A stretch of DNA of 46,699 nt from Alistipes sp. (GTDB lineage: Bacteria > Bacteroidota > Bacteroidia > Bacteroidales > Rikenellaceae): assembly GCA_020026435.1 (NCBI GenBank), contig JAHHQK010000014.1:1-46699 (forward strand). The letters are read 5' to 3'. The notes beneath the pieces were generated by a model. It was not told the DNA's origin. It worked only from the letters and a program-made list of their open reading frames with translations, and searched no databases. The position numbers and the translations under genes are program-made. Shown piece by piece: positions 1 to 8,302 of this stretch (within the stretch, counting starts at the first letter, position 1; every line of letters starts with the position of its first letter).

Positions 1-88
1 CTCCACCAACACCTCAATCCCACACCCTTCCCCCCGCTCCTCAGCCCCTCCAACCCTCCGTCCCACGAAGAACAGCGGAGGCATTATT

Positions 89-119
89 TTTGGAAAATGA
101 ACAGAAATTCGTATCTTTG
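89..119 (+). promoter_or_regulatory. Bacteroidetes-type promoter of pfkA
   Basis: A TTTG at 89-92 is followed after 19 nt by TATCTTTG at 112-119. This matches the Bacteroidetes sigma-70 pattern (-33 TTTG, -7 TAnnTTTG) in sequence and spacing. It predicts a leader of about 25 nt before the pfkA ATG. The first 60 bases of the window are C-rich and hold no gene I can see. Confidence 0.7.
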
Positions 120-148
120 AGCGATTTTGTGTTTTTAACAAAAAAACT

Positions 149-1129
149 ATGGCTGAAATCAAATGCATCGGAATTCTGACCTCGGGCGGTGACGCCCCCG
201 GCATGAACGCGGCAATCCGTGCCGTGACACGTAGCGCGATCTTCAACGGATTTAGCGTCAAGGGAATTATGAGAGGATACAAAGGCCTCGTATTCAACGA
301 GATCGTCGACTTCCGATCCCAAAGTGTCAGCAACATCATCCAGCAGGGAGGCACCATCCTCAAGACGGCCCGCTGCAAGGAATTCTCCACTCCCGAAGGC
401 CGCAAGGCCGCCTATGAGAACATGTGCGCCGCAGGAATAGACGCCCTGGTGGTCATCGGCGGTGACGGCTCGCTGACGGGTGCCGGCATCTTCGCCCGCG
501 AATACAACATCCCGATCGTAGGACTGCCCGGCACGATCGACAACGACCTGGGAGGTACCGATGCCACCATCGGATTCGATACGGCCCTCAACACCATCAT
601 GGACGCCGTCGACAAACTCCGCGACACGGCTTCGAGCCACGAACGTCTGTTCTTTGTCGAGGTCATGGGCCACACGGCCGGATACCTGGCCCTCAACTCG
701 GCCATCGCCACGGGTTCCGAAGCTGCCATCATCCCCGAGATGAACACCGAGGTCGACCAGCTGGCCGCACTGATCAGCACGGGATTCCGCAAGAGCAAGA
801 ATTCGGCCATCGTGATCGTCGCCGAGAACCCCGCAACGGGCGGTGCAACGGGTCTTGCCGAGCGCGTCAAGAAGGAGTTTCCCGAGTACGACGCCCGCGT
901 CACGATCCTGGGTCACATCCAGCGCGGAGGTTCGCCCACGGCCATCGACCGCATCCTGGCCTCGCGCATGGGCCATGCCGCCATCGAGGCTCTGATGGAG
1001 GGTCAGCGCAACGTGATGATAGGCGTGGAAAACGGCAAGACGGTCTATGTACCCTTCTCGAAAGCCATCAAACACGACAAAGGCATCGACCGCGACAAGG
1101 CCAACCTGGTGAAGATCCTCTCCATCTGA
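149..1129 (+). CDS. pfkA: ATP-dependent 6-phosphofructokinase
   Basis: This cytoplasmic enzyme phosphorylates fructose-6-phosphate to fructose-1,6-bisphosphate, the committed step of glycolysis. The 326-residue length fits bacterial PfkA. Visible motifs are the nucleotide loop TSGGDAPGMNAAIRA near residues 11-25, GGDGS at 104-108 and the catalytic TIDND at 129-133 (D131 as base). Glycine in GGDGS and glycine just before TIDND (LPGTIDND) are the residues of ATP-dependent enzymes; pyrophosphate-dependent ones usually carry Asp and Lys there. A clear promoter lies just upstream. A kinase of the PfkB family and an FKBP follow on the same strand. It would also use the fructose-6-phosphate made from mannose by the ManA encoded near 30 kb. 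Confidence 0.96.
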   Translation: MAEIKCIGILTSGGDAPGMNAAIRAVTRSAIFNGFSVKGIMRGYKGLVFNEIVDFRSQSVSNIIQQGGTILKTARCKEFSTPEGRKAAYENMCAAGIDALVVIGGDGSLTGAGIFAREYNIPIVGLPGTIDNDLGGTDATIGFDTALNTIMDAVDKLRDTASSHERLFFVEVMGHTAGYLALNSAIATGSEAAIIPEMNTEVDQLAALISTGFRKSKNSAIVIVAENPATGGATGLAERVKKEFPEYDARVTILGHIQRGGSPTAIDRILASRMGHAAIEALMEGQRNVMIGVENGKTVYVPFSKAIKHDKGIDRDKANLVKILSI

Positions 1130-1210
1130 TCCCCGACGGATCCCCCGAAACGATTTTTTATAAAAGACATCCTCCCCGCGAGGATAACCCAAACCCCGAT
1201 ATACACAGGA

Positions 1211-2212
1211 ATGAAACGCGTAATAGGCATCGGAAATGCCCTGACCGACATGCTGGTCAACCTCAAATCCGACTCCGTGCTGGGTCGATTCAATTTACCC
1301 AAAGGCTCGATGAGCCTTGTGGACACCCACCTGCAAACCGAGATCTCGAAATCGGTGGCAGGACTGCCCTACTCCCTTTCGCTGGGCGGATCGGCCGGAA
1401 ACACCATTCGGGCCATGGCCCGGTTGGGATGCAGCGTGGGATTCATCGGCAAGGTGGGCGACGATACCACGGGCGATTTCTTCGTCCAGGCGTTGGAGAA
1501 CCTGGCTGTCGAGCCGGTGATCTTCCGCGGCCGGGAGCGTTCGGGTAAATGCGTGTCGCTCATCTCGCCCGACGGCGAGCGCACGATGGTCACCCACCTG
1601 GGTGCCGCCCTCGAACTATGTGCCGGGGAGATCGACCCCACAATCTTCCGCGGTTATGACTGTCTCTATGTGGAGGGCTACCTGGTGCAGAACCACGAGC
1701 TGATCCGCTCGGCGGCACGCACGGCCCAGGAGTGCGGTCTGAAGGTGGCCATCGACCTGGCCAGCTTCAACATCGTCGACGAGAACCGCGACTTCCTCCG
1801 CGAGCTGGTCCGCGACTATGTCGACATCGTATTTGCCAACGAGGACGAGGCCAAGACCTTCACCGGTGAACAGGAACCGCTCAATGCCCTGCAAGCCATC
1901 TCGAAGATGGCGTCGCTGGCCGTGGTGAAGATCGGCATCAAGGGCGCACTGATCAAACAGGGCGACGAGGTGGTCCATGTCGGCATCATGGCCGCCGCCA
2001 AGCGCGTCGATACCACGGGTGCGGGCGACTTCTACGCCGCAGGATTCATGGCGGGTCTCTGCGACAGACTCTCGCTGCGTCAGTGCGGCACGATCGGAGC
2101 CATCACCGCCGGCAAGGTGATCGAGGTGGTCGGCACGACCTTCGGCGAGGAGGCCTGGCAGGACATCTTCCGTCTGGTCAACAAAGTTAAAAACGAGAAA
2201 TATCTGTTCTAA
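1211..2212 (+). CDS. PfkB-family carbohydrate/adenosine kinase
   Basis: This is a ribokinase-fold (PfkB) kinase of 333 residues, cytoplasmic. The N-terminal GIGNALTDMLV start, the GGSAGNT glycine-rich segment near residue 60 and the C-terminal DTTGAGDFYAAGF motif near 268-280 (anion hole and catalytic Asp) are all present. Homologues in Bacteroidetes are usually annotated as adenosine kinase or generic PfkB kinase; the substrate cannot be read from the sequence. It starts 81 nt after pfkA and ends 45 nt before the FKBP gene, so co-transcription of the three is plausible. The intervening region contains no strong terminator. Confidence 0.88.
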   Translation: MKRVIGIGNALTDMLVNLKSDSVLGRFNLPKGSMSLVDTHLQTEISKSVAGLPYSLSLGGSAGNTIRAMARLGCSVGFIGKVGDDTTGDFFVQALENLAVEPVIFRGRERSGKCVSLISPDGERTMVTHLGAALELCAGEIDPTIFRGYDCLYVEGYLVQNHELIRSAARTAQECGLKVAIDLASFNIVDENRDFLRELVRDYVDIVFANEDEAKTFTGEQEPLNALQAISKMASLAVVKIGIKGALIKQGDEVVHVGIMAAAKRVDTTGAGDFYAAGFMAGLCDRLSLRQCGTIGAITAGKVIEVVGTTFGEEAWQDIFRLVNKVKNEKYLF

Positions 2213-2257
2213 GCCGTCCCACACCGGGACGACTTGCAATCCGACAATCCCCGCAAC

Positions 2258-2656
2258 ATGAACAAACAGGAATACATCCGCGCCAACAAAGAGTGGCTCG
2301 AAGCCAAATCCCGCGAGGAGGGTGTCCACGCCCTGCCCCACGGCATCTACTACAAGGTCATCAGCGAGGGCCGCAACGACGGTCGCCACCCCTCGCCCCG
2401 CAACATCGTGACGGCTCACTACACGGGTTGGACGATCGACGGCAAGGAGTTCGACAGCAGCCGTTCGGGTGTGCCCATCGCCTTCCGTCTGAGCGATCTG
2501 ATCGAGGGTTGGATTGTCGCCATGCAGCAGATGTGCGTGGGTGACAAATGGGAGATCTACATCCCCGAAGAGATGGGCTACGGACGATTCTCGCAACCGG
2601 GTATCCCGGGCGGTTCGACCCTGATCTTCGAGATCGAACTGATCCAGATCGCCTGA
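2258..2656 (+). CDS. FKBP-type peptidyl-prolyl cis-trans isomerase
   Basis: A 132-residue protein with one FKBP domain in its C-terminal two thirds. Motifs are VTAHYTGWTIDGKEFDSS, the IEGWIVAMQQMCVGDKW segment and the YGRFSQPGIPGGSTLIFEIEL ending, which match the FKBP fold and its active-site pocket. FKBPs catalyse proline isomerisation and assist folding. I chose the ATG at 2258; an in-frame TTG at 2234 is less likely. No signal peptide is visible, so it is probably cytoplasmic, unlike the lipoprotein FKBPs common in this order. It is the last gene before the hairpin repeat at about 2.8 kb. Confidence 0.9.
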   Translation: MNKQEYIRANKEWLEAKSREEGVHALPHGIYYKVISEGRNDGRHPSPRNIVTAHYTGWTIDGKEFDSSRSGVPIAFRLSDLIEGWIVAMQQMCVGDKWEIYIPEEMGYGRFSQPGIPGGSTLIFEIELIQIA

Positions 2657-2770
2657 TCCTTCTTTGATCCCGGGCGGCCGCATCCCCACCCAAGAACAGC
2701 CATTGGGGAAGCCTTAAAAAGGGCCGCCGCCCCGAAAGGGACAACCGGGGACAACCGTAAAAAAACAACA

Positions 2771-2840
2771 AGAGGGTGTATCAACCCCCTCTTTTCAAGA
2801 AGATACCCCCTGTCGCAAATAATTGAGACAGGGGGTATCC
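2771..2840 (+). terminator. Double-hairpin terminator, copy A of a repeat
   Basis: The first hairpin pairs GAGGG with CCCTC and is followed by TTTT. A second, perfect 13-bp stem follows: GATACCCCCTGTC at 2802-2814 with GACAGGGGGTATC at 2827-2839. It sits downstream of the FKBP gene. The segments CCCTCTTTTCAAGAA and CCCCTGTCGCA recur in copy B at about 6.0 kb, so this belongs to a small repeat family. Confidence 0.6.
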
Positions 2841-2914
2841 CGTAGAAACGGCTTCGAGATAGCTCAGAAACAGCACAGCCCCTCTCGCCGCCGCCCTAAT
2901 CCCGCCTCACAAAG

Positions 2915-2950
2915 ACAGAACGGGACGACCTTCACAGAAAAGCCGTCCCA
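2915..2950 (-). terminator. Possible terminator of the glycosyltransferase gene
   Basis: On the minus strand GGGACG (2944-2949) pairs with CGTCCC (2922-2927) across a partly paired loop and is followed by a T-rich GTTCTGTCTTT. The stem is short, so this is a weak call; the position downstream of the minus-strand gene supports it. Confidence 0.35.
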
Positions 2951-2981
2951 TACTGATTTTCCAATATTTTTCACAAAGGAT

Positions 2982-3872
2982 CTACCCTCGGAACAATCCG
3001 CGGGAGATCCCCCGCCGAAGCCTCAGCAACCATTTCGCCCGCCCGGGCCGCATCGTCAGACAAAGGAGCAGAGTCGCCCCCCACTTCATGCACTCCATCA
3101 CGCGGGCCTTCATCTCACGGTGGTGGATCTGCGCACGCAGACGCTGACTGACTCCCACATTGCGGGCCAGCCTGTCGAAATACTCCCTCGTAAGCTTGCG
3201 CGGCGGAATCACGTGCCACATCACCGCGCGGGGAACATACCAGATCGTCTCGCCCGCCAGCAACAGACGCTCGAACAGATCATTCTCCTCCCCGCCGATC
3301 AGCTCGCGGCCGACACGCCCCAGGGAAGCGTCAAAACCCTCCACCACACGGAAAGCCTCCCGCCGGAAGGCCATGTTGCCCCCTCCGGGCATCCGCCCCC
3401 GCGGGAAAGGCACTACCTCCCGCCCGAAATCCATCGGGTTGGCAATCGGCATCTCGACATATTTCGACATCCACTGCGGCCGCCCCTCGGGATACTCCGC
3501 AATGATGCGCCCGCCGGCCACCACGGCCCCGGGATGGGTCTTGAAGAAATCCAGATATGCTTCCAGGAAGTCCTCGCTGATGTGTTCGTCGTCGTCGATA
3601 AAGGCCACAAACGGCGTGACGGTCTCCCGAATGCCCCGGTTGCGGGCATACGACACCCCGGCCTCGGTCTCCACCACCCGCCGAAGATTCATCGAGGGAT
3701 GCTCCCGGCGGAATTGCTCAAAACGCACGGCCGTGTCGTCCGTCGACCGGTTGTCTACCACCACACACTCCCACCTGTCGTGAACCAGTGTCTGCCCGGC
3801 GACAGATTCCAGCGCACGGATCAGCTCCGAGGAACGGTTATAGGTGGGAATTATCAGCGAAATCTCAATCAT
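2982..3872 (-). CDS. Family 2 glycosyltransferase
   Basis: A 296-residue GT-A fold glycosyltransferase that probably transfers a sugar from a nucleotide-sugar to a surface polysaccharide. The opening SLIIPTYNRSSELIRALESV and VVVDNRSTDDT form the nucleotide-binding half. FIDDDEHIS near residue 90 carries the metal-binding DXD, and GGEENDLFERLLLAG near 205 resembles the acceptor-site ED motif. A C-terminal hydrophobic/basic segment (WGATLLLCLTM, then Arg-rich) could anchor it to the inner membrane. It stands alone, divergent from the DsbD gene with only 66 nt between the two starts. Donor and acceptor are unknown. Confidence 0.88.
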   Translation of the reverse strand: MIEISLIIPTYNRSSELIRALESVAGQTLVHDRWECVVVDNRSTDDTAVRFEQFRREHPSMNLRRVVETEAGVSYARNRGIRETVTPFVAFIDDDEHISEDFLEAYLDFFKTHPGAVVAGGRIIAEYPEGRPQWMSKYVEMPIANPMDFGREVVPFPRGRMPGGGNMAFRREAFRVVEGFDASLGRVGRELIGGEENDLFERLLLAGETIWYVPRAVMWHVIPPRKLTREYFDRLARNVGVSQRLRAQIHHREMKARVMECMKWGATLLLCLTMRPGRAKWLLRLRRGISRGLFRG

Positions 3873-3938
3873 TATGCGAATGTACGAATAAATTCATAAA
3901 AAAAATGTATATTTACGTCCTAAATATATAAAATCTCA

Positions 3939-5957
3939 ATGTTTATGTACAAACCATTCCGTTCCCTTTTGCTGACGATCGTCGCCCTTATGGCGGCTGT
4001 CTCGGCATTCGCTCAAGACGTCAAGTGGTCCGCAACCACCGAACAACTTGCCGGCAACGAATACAATATCATTTTCGAGGCCGAAATTCCAGCCCCTTAC
4101 CATATGTATGATATGGGACCGTACGAGGGGGGACCCAATGCCACCTCATTCACCTTCCAGCCCACCGAGGGCGTGGAGTTTGTGGGCAAGGTCGAGCAGT
4201 TGACCCAGCCCAAACGCTACTTCGACGAGATGTTCCAGATGGAGATCGGCACCTTCGAAAAAACGGCCCGATTCGCCCAGAAGGTAGCCCTCAAGGGTGA
4301 CAACGCTACCCTCAAGGCCTCCGTGGAGTGGATGGTCTGCAACGACACGAACTGCATGCCCCCCACGGACGAGGAGCTGACCATCGTGTTGGGTAAAGGC
4401 GCCGCAACGACCGCAACCGCTCCCGAAGCCAAAGCCGAGGTGAAAGCCGCCGAGAAACAGGCTCCGGCCGTCCCCGCACAGAACGATTCGACGTGGGCAC
4501 TGATTCTCGAAGCCATCGTCTGGGGCTTCGTGGCAATGCTCACCCCGTGTGTATTCCCGATGATCCCGATGACCGTGTCGTTCTTCATGAAGGGCTCGGG
4601 CAGCCCCGCCATGGGCCGCTTCCGCGCCGCCATGTACGGATTCTTCATCGTGGCTCTCTACACCCTGCCCATCGCCGCCATTATCCTCATCACCCGCATC
4701 GTGGGTGGCGACGCCGTGACGGCCGACATCTTCAACTGGCTGGCCACACACTGGCTCCCCAACGTGATCTTCTTCCTGGTATTCATGGTCTTTGCCGCCT
4801 CGTTCTTCGGAGCTTTCGAGATCACGATGCCCTCGTGGATGGTCAACAAATCCGACAGCAAGGCCGACAGCAAGGGCCTGGCCGGAATCTTCTTCATGGC
4901 ACTGACCCTCGTGCTGGTATCGTTCTCGTGTACGGGTCCGATCGTGGGTTCGGTGCTGATCAAGTCCACGGCCGGAGAGTTTTGGGATCCGATCATCACC
5001 ATTCTGGCCTTCTCGATCACCTTCGCCCTGCCGTTCACCCTCTTCGCCTTCTTCCCCTCGATGCTCAAAAAACTGCCCAAGAGCGGCGGATGGCTCAACT
5101 CGGTGAAGGTCGTCCTCGGTTTCATCGAGGTCGCCCTCGGTTTCAAGTTCCTCTCGATGGCCGACCAAACCTACCACTGGGGACTGCTCGACCGTGAGGT
5201 CTACCTCGCCATCTGGATCGCCACCTTCTCGCTACTGGGTCTCTACCTCCTGGGCAAGATCAAGTTCGCCCACGACAGCGAACTGAAATCCATGGGCGTG
5301 GGTCGTCTGGCTCTGACCATCATCACCTTCTCGTTCGTGGTCTATATGCTGCCCGGTATGTGGGGCGCACCGCTGAAGGCTCTGTCGGGTTACCTGCCCC
5401 CGATCACCACTCAGGACTTTGTCATGGGTGCCGGTTCGGCTTCGACCTCCGCAATGCCTGCCGATCAGCTGCTGACCGTCGACGGCAAACTGCCCAAGCA
5501 CAGCGACTTCCTTAAGTTGCCTCACGGTTTGAAGGGATTCTTCAACATCGAGGAGGCCGAGGCCTATGCCCGCAAGGTCAACAAACCGCTCTTCGTTGAC
5601 TTCACGGGTCACGGTTGCGTGAACTGCCGCGAGATGGAGGCACGCGTATGGTCCGATCCGCGTGTAATCGAGATACTCAACAAGCACTATGTGCTGGTAG
5701 CCCTCTACGCCGACGACAAGAAGGAGCTGGACGAGGAGGATTGGGTCACCACTGAGACCGGCAAGGTACTCAAGAGCCTCGGCAAGATCAACTCCCACTA
5801 CGTTCTGAACCGCTACGGTGCCAACGCCCAGCCCTACTACATCCTCCAGGGCAACGACGGCAAGGAGCTGGTCGCTCCCCGCGGTTACGATCTGAGCGTC
5901 GAGGGATTCATCGAGTTCCTCCAGAGCGGTATCGACGCCTACAACCAAAAGAAATAA
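3939..5957 (+). CDS. dsbD: DsbD-type thiol:disulfide interchange protein
   Basis: A three-part membrane protein that passes electrons from cytoplasmic thioredoxin to the periplasm. Residues 1-26 are a signal peptide ending AFAQ. The periplasmic N-terminal domain (27-155) has a cysteine pair at C134 and C139 (CNDTNC). After an Ala/Pro-rich linker, about eight membrane segments (187-480) carry C204 in TPCVFPMIP and C331 in SFSCTGP, the usual membrane cysteine pair. The C-terminal thioredoxin-like domain has CVNC at C560-C563. All six redox cysteines are therefore present. Length is 672 residues, typical for Bacteroidetes. A second ATG two codons later (3945) is an alternative start. A strong terminator follows. 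Confidence 0.93.
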   Translation: MFMYKPFRSLLLTIVALMAAVSAFAQDVKWSATTEQLAGNEYNIIFEAEIPAPYHMYDMGPYEGGPNATSFTFQPTEGVEFVGKVEQLTQPKRYFDEMFQMEIGTFEKTARFAQKVALKGDNATLKASVEWMVCNDTNCMPPTDEELTIVLGKGAATTATAPEAKAEVKAAEKQAPAVPAQNDSTWALILEAIVWGFVAMLTPCVFPMIPMTVSFFMKGSGSPAMGRFRAAMYGFFIVALYTLPIAAIILITRIVGGDAVTADIFNWLATHWLPNVIFFLVFMVFAASFFGAFEITMPSWMVNKSDSKADSKGLAGIFFMALTLVLVSFSCTGPIVGSVLIKSTAGEFWDPIITILAFSITFALPFTLFAFFPSMLKKLPKSGGWLNSVKVVLGFIEVALGFKFLSMADQTYHWGLLDREVYLAIWIATFSLLGLYLLGKIKFAHDSELKSMGVGRLALTIITFSFVVYMLPGMWGAPLKALSGYLPPITTQDFVMGAGSASTSAMPADQLLTVDGKLPKHSDFLKLPHGLKGFFNIEEAEAYARKVNKPLFVDFTGHGCVNCREMEARVWSDPRVIEILNKHYVLVALYADDKKELDEEDWVTTETGKVLKSLGKINSHYVLNRYGANAQPYYILQGNDGKELVAPRGYDLSVEGFIEFLQSGIDAYNQKK

Positions 5958-5989
5958 GTCCCGGGCCATTCCTGTAGATTCATCCGATA

Positions 5990-6090
5990 GAAAAGAGGGG
6001 CTTGACAGTCCCTCTTTTCAAGAAAAACGCCCCTGTCGCAGTTATCTGAGGCAGGGGCGTTTTTGTATATTTCATCATTGGGTCACACCC
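5990..6090 (+). terminator. Double-hairpin terminator, copy B of a repeat
   Basis: AAAAGAGGG (5991-5999) pairs with CCCTCTTTT (6010-6018). A second stem pairs AAAAACGCCCCTG (6023-6035) with CAGGGGCGTTTTT (6052-6064) and ends in a T-tract. It follows the DsbD gene. About 70 nt from 6023 to 6090 match copy C near 6.9 kb in reverse orientation, including TTTTTGTATATTT and CACACCC after the hairpin. Confidence 0.75.
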
Positions 6091-6314
6091 TCTTTCGGAT
6101 ATTGCGGGGCGATGGTGCAAAGATGGTTTTGGTTGTGGAGTACGAAAAGCGGGTAACAGTGCCAAAGGAATATGGAGACTGAAAGCAGACGGTATTTTCA
6201 GCAGAGGGCGGCGGTAGCAGGATGCGGAATGCTTCTTTGCAAGATGCAGGGTATGGGCTGCGACTGCAGTGTACGAAGTACGAGGAAAGGCGCAGGCCGG
6301 AAGAGAATTTCCCC
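6091..6314. other. Intergenic stretch with no gene seen
   Basis: This 224-nt stretch is purine-rich on the plus strand. It lies between convergent genes. I see no convincing coding frame, no tRNA and no clear hairpin in it. Confidence 0.5.
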
Positions 6315-6773
6315 CTACAATATCCGCGTCATGCCCTCGAACGACCACAAAAGGACCAAATAACGCAGGAGTTTTCCTAGGGTCATCATCAGGCTCACCA
6401 CCCACACGTTACTGCGCATCAGTCCCAGCATGACAGCCAGAGCCTCACCCAGCGTGGGGAGAAATCCAAAGAATCCCATCCAGGCCCCGCGTCCGGCCAT
6501 GAACTTGCGGGCCCGTGCCAGCTGACGGGGCTTGACGCCCAGTTTCTCGATCCACTCCGTGCAGCCCAGGCGGCCGATGCCGTAGCAGGTCATTCCACCG
6601 AGCGTATTGCCCAGCGTTGCGGCCACGACACACCACACGGGCGATGCGCCCATGCGGATCAAAATCAGCATCACAGCCTCGGAGCTGAACGGCAGGATGC
6701 TTCCGGCTACAAAAGCCGACAGAAAAAGTCCCCAATAGCCCCACTCCACCAATATCTGAACCCATGTATCCAT
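6315..6773 (-). CDS. YqaA/DedA-like small inner-membrane protein
   Basis: A 152-residue membrane protein with about four hydrophobic segments. The start at 6773 (MDTWVQILVEWGYWGLFLSAFVAG) fits the family opening, in which a short amphipathic stretch precedes the first helix. Further recognisable parts are LPFSSEAVMLILIRMG, the ATLGNTLGGMTCYGIGR loop, a basic segment around PRQLARARKFM and a late GFFGFLPTLGEALAVMLGLMR. These match the YqaA branch of the DedA/SNARE-associated superfamily. The role of such proteins is poorly defined; lipid or small-molecule transport has been proposed for DedA relatives. The gene is flanked on both sides by copies of the same hairpin repeat in inverted orientation. 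Confidence 0.8.
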   Translation of the reverse strand: MDTWVQILVEWGYWGLFLSAFVAGSILPFSSEAVMLILIRMGASPVWCVVAATLGNTLGGMTCYGIGRLGCTEWIEKLGVKPRQLARARKFMAGRGAWMGFFGFLPTLGEALAVMLGLMRSNVWVVSLMMTLGKLLRYLVLLWSFEGMTRIL

Positions 6774-6885
6774 CTTATCCAATGATTTTTCAGCCGGCCG
6801 TCGCCCCAAGGCTCCGCCGCCTCCGCAAAGATACGACATTCCACCCGTCCTCCGCAACACCGCCCCCCCCAAAAAACAGGAATAA

Positions 6886-6958
6886 GGGTGTGTCGCAATG
6901 ATAAATATACAAAAAATCACCCCTGCTGCAGATACCTGCGACAGGGATGATTTCCTTA
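6886..6958 (-). terminator. Hairpin terminator, copy C of a repeat
   Basis: Read on the minus strand, a stem built on ATCATCCCTG and CAGGGGTGAT is followed by TTTTTTGTATATTTAT. It lies downstream of the ferritin gene and acts as its likely terminator. It is the reverse-orientation match of copy B, sharing CCCTGTCGCAG, TATCTG, GCAGGGG, TTTTTGTATATTT and CACACCC in the same order. Confidence 0.65.
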
Positions 6959-7051
6959 AAAAGAAGGTTTTGCCCTCCTCATCTGTCATACGCCTCCCCT
7001 CTCCCCGCAAATCGGGGCCGGAAGCCGCAAAATTCTTACTTTCGCACAGAA

Positions 7052-7573
7052 TTACTTGGCAGTGGCCAGCGGCGAGGGCACGTTGTAAACACGTGCGGCC
7101 AGCTCCTTGTCGAGCATATAAGAGCCGAACTTGTTACCCTCGACAGCCTCATAGGCCTGGATCATGCCACGGGCGTTCTCTTCCTCCTCGACCTGCTCGT
7201 TGATGAACCAGATGAGCATATTGTTCGAAGCGAAGTCGTGATCCTCCGAAGCGATGTGAGCCAGATTGTTGATCATGGCCGTCACCTTCTTCTCGTGCTC
7301 CAGCGTGTCACGGAACATATCCAGAGCCGAAGCCCACTCGTTCCTGACACCCTCGATCGGAGCCAATACCACCTTGGCGTCGCGCGATGCGAGGTAGTTC
7401 ATGAAGATACGGGCGTGATCCTGCTCCTCCTTGAACTGGATGAAGAACCAATTGGCCACACCTTTCAAACCCTTGGCTTCGGCATCCATCGACATCGACA
7501 GATAGAGGTAAGCCGACCACAACTCGGCATTGATCTGCTGGTTGATGGCTTCGTGTAATTTCTGACTTAACAT
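7052..7573 (-). CDS. ftnA: Non-heme ferritin
   Basis: A 173-residue cytoplasmic iron-storage protein that assembles into a 24-subunit shell and oxidises Fe(II). Ferroxidase ligands are visible: E17 (NAELWSAYLYLSM), E50 and H53 (KEEQDHA), E94 (LEHEKKV) and the acidic NEQVEEEE region near 125-132. Length and layout match bacterial FtnA rather than bacterioferritin, because no haem-binding Met is apparent. On the minus strand a TATCTTTG (7608-7615) about 35 nt before the start is a good -7 box; I see no good -33. No regulator site was recognised. Confidence 0.95.
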   Translation of the reverse strand: MLSQKLHEAINQQINAELWSAYLYLSMSMDAEAKGLKGVANWFFIQFKEEQDHARIFMNYLASRDAKVVLAPIEGVRNEWASALDMFRDTLEHEKKVTAMINNLAHIASEDHDFASNNMLIWFINEQVEEEENARGMIQAYEAVEGNKFGSYMLDKELAARVYNVPSPLATAK

Positions 7574-7607
7574 TTCTATATTTTATTTAAGTTGTTTTTG
7601 CAAAAGA

Positions 7608-7615
7608 CAAAGATA
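7608..7615 (-). promoter_or_regulatory. -7 element of the ferritin promoter
   Basis: TATCTTTG on the minus strand matches the Bacteroidetes -7 consensus and is the same octamer as upstream of pfkA. The -33 TTTG is not seen at the usual distance, so the promoter may need an activator or be weak. Confidence 0.45.
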
Positions 7616-7664
7616 CAAAAGATTTTAATTGGTTATCCACCTAAGAGTCAATTTCAGACAGCTT

Positions 7665-8114
7665 TTAGCGATCGATTTCCACCACGCGGAAGTCGCGGTC
7701 GAACTCGATCTCCAGGCCGTTGGCCAGCTTCACGTCATAGCCCCTGCGGTCGCGGTCCAGCTGGTTCAGCGACTCCCCCGGATAATTCCGCTCCAGGTAG
7801 GTGCGGATCGCCTCGGGGACAACCGCGGCGGGCACCTGCTGACCGTGGCGGCAGTCGATATCCTTCCACTGACCTCCGCGGTCGAACTCCACCAGCGTGC
7901 CGTCGTCCAGCGCCACCTTATAGTCACGATCCAGAAAATCCGTGTCGATCGACGCCCACACCATCTTGGCCGCGGGGAAAGTCCGGGCCACAAACTCACG
8001 GGCCGCCGCGGGCAGCTCCTCGACACCGATCGGCCGCTCATCATCGGCCGCCACGACCGTCACCGTCGAAACCATTGCTGCCAAAAACAGCAACATACAC
8101 AAAATCTTTTTCAT
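7665..8114 (-). CDS. Secreted PepSY-like domain protein
   Basis: A 149-residue protein with a signal peptide (first 23 residues, ending TVVAA). The rest holds two similar units: ELPAAAREFVARTFPAAK followed by DYKVALDDGTLVEFDRGGQW, and VPEAIRTYLERNYPGE followed by GYDVKLANGLEIEFDRDF. This helix-plus-strands pattern is the PepSY-like (formerly DUF2874, beta-lactamase-inhibitor-like) family, common as small periplasmic proteins in Bacteroidales. No enzymatic residue is evident and the function is unknown. A relative of the same family is encoded at 12.0-12.95 kb. Confidence 0.85.
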   Translation of the reverse strand: MKKILCMLLFLAAMVSTVTVVAADDERPIGVEELPAAAREFVARTFPAAKMVWASIDTDFLDRDYKVALDDGTLVEFDRGGQWKDIDCRHGQQVPAAVVPEAIRTYLERNYPGESLNQLDRDRRGYDVKLANGLEIEFDRDFRVVEIDR

Positions 8115-8203
8115 AAGCCAATCTTTTTTTTAGATACCCTTCTTCTCCTGCAAATAGCAGACCGCAAAGTCTGCTGCACATGAGTCCGTGGTTATCGGGT
8201 GAA

Positions 8204-8246
8204 TAAAAAAAGACATAAGAAGAGGGAATCTTCCTATGTCTTTTGC
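8204..8246 (-). terminator. Intrinsic terminator of the fabH operon
   Basis: On the minus strand AAAAGACATAGGAAGA pairs with TCTTCTTATGTCTTTT (one mismatch) and continues into a T-rich tail. It lies about 60 nt after the fabH stop. Confidence 0.75.
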
Positions 8247-8302
8247 TTTCATGCTGTTTTCGGATCTTGAGGTCTGAAAACTATGTTCCGTGCAGCCTAA
8301 GC

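Noticed and set aside
2823..3899. Plus-strand frame opposite the glycosyltransferase
   Set aside because: Its product is Pro/His/Arg-rich without a domain; the minus strand has the GT-A motifs.
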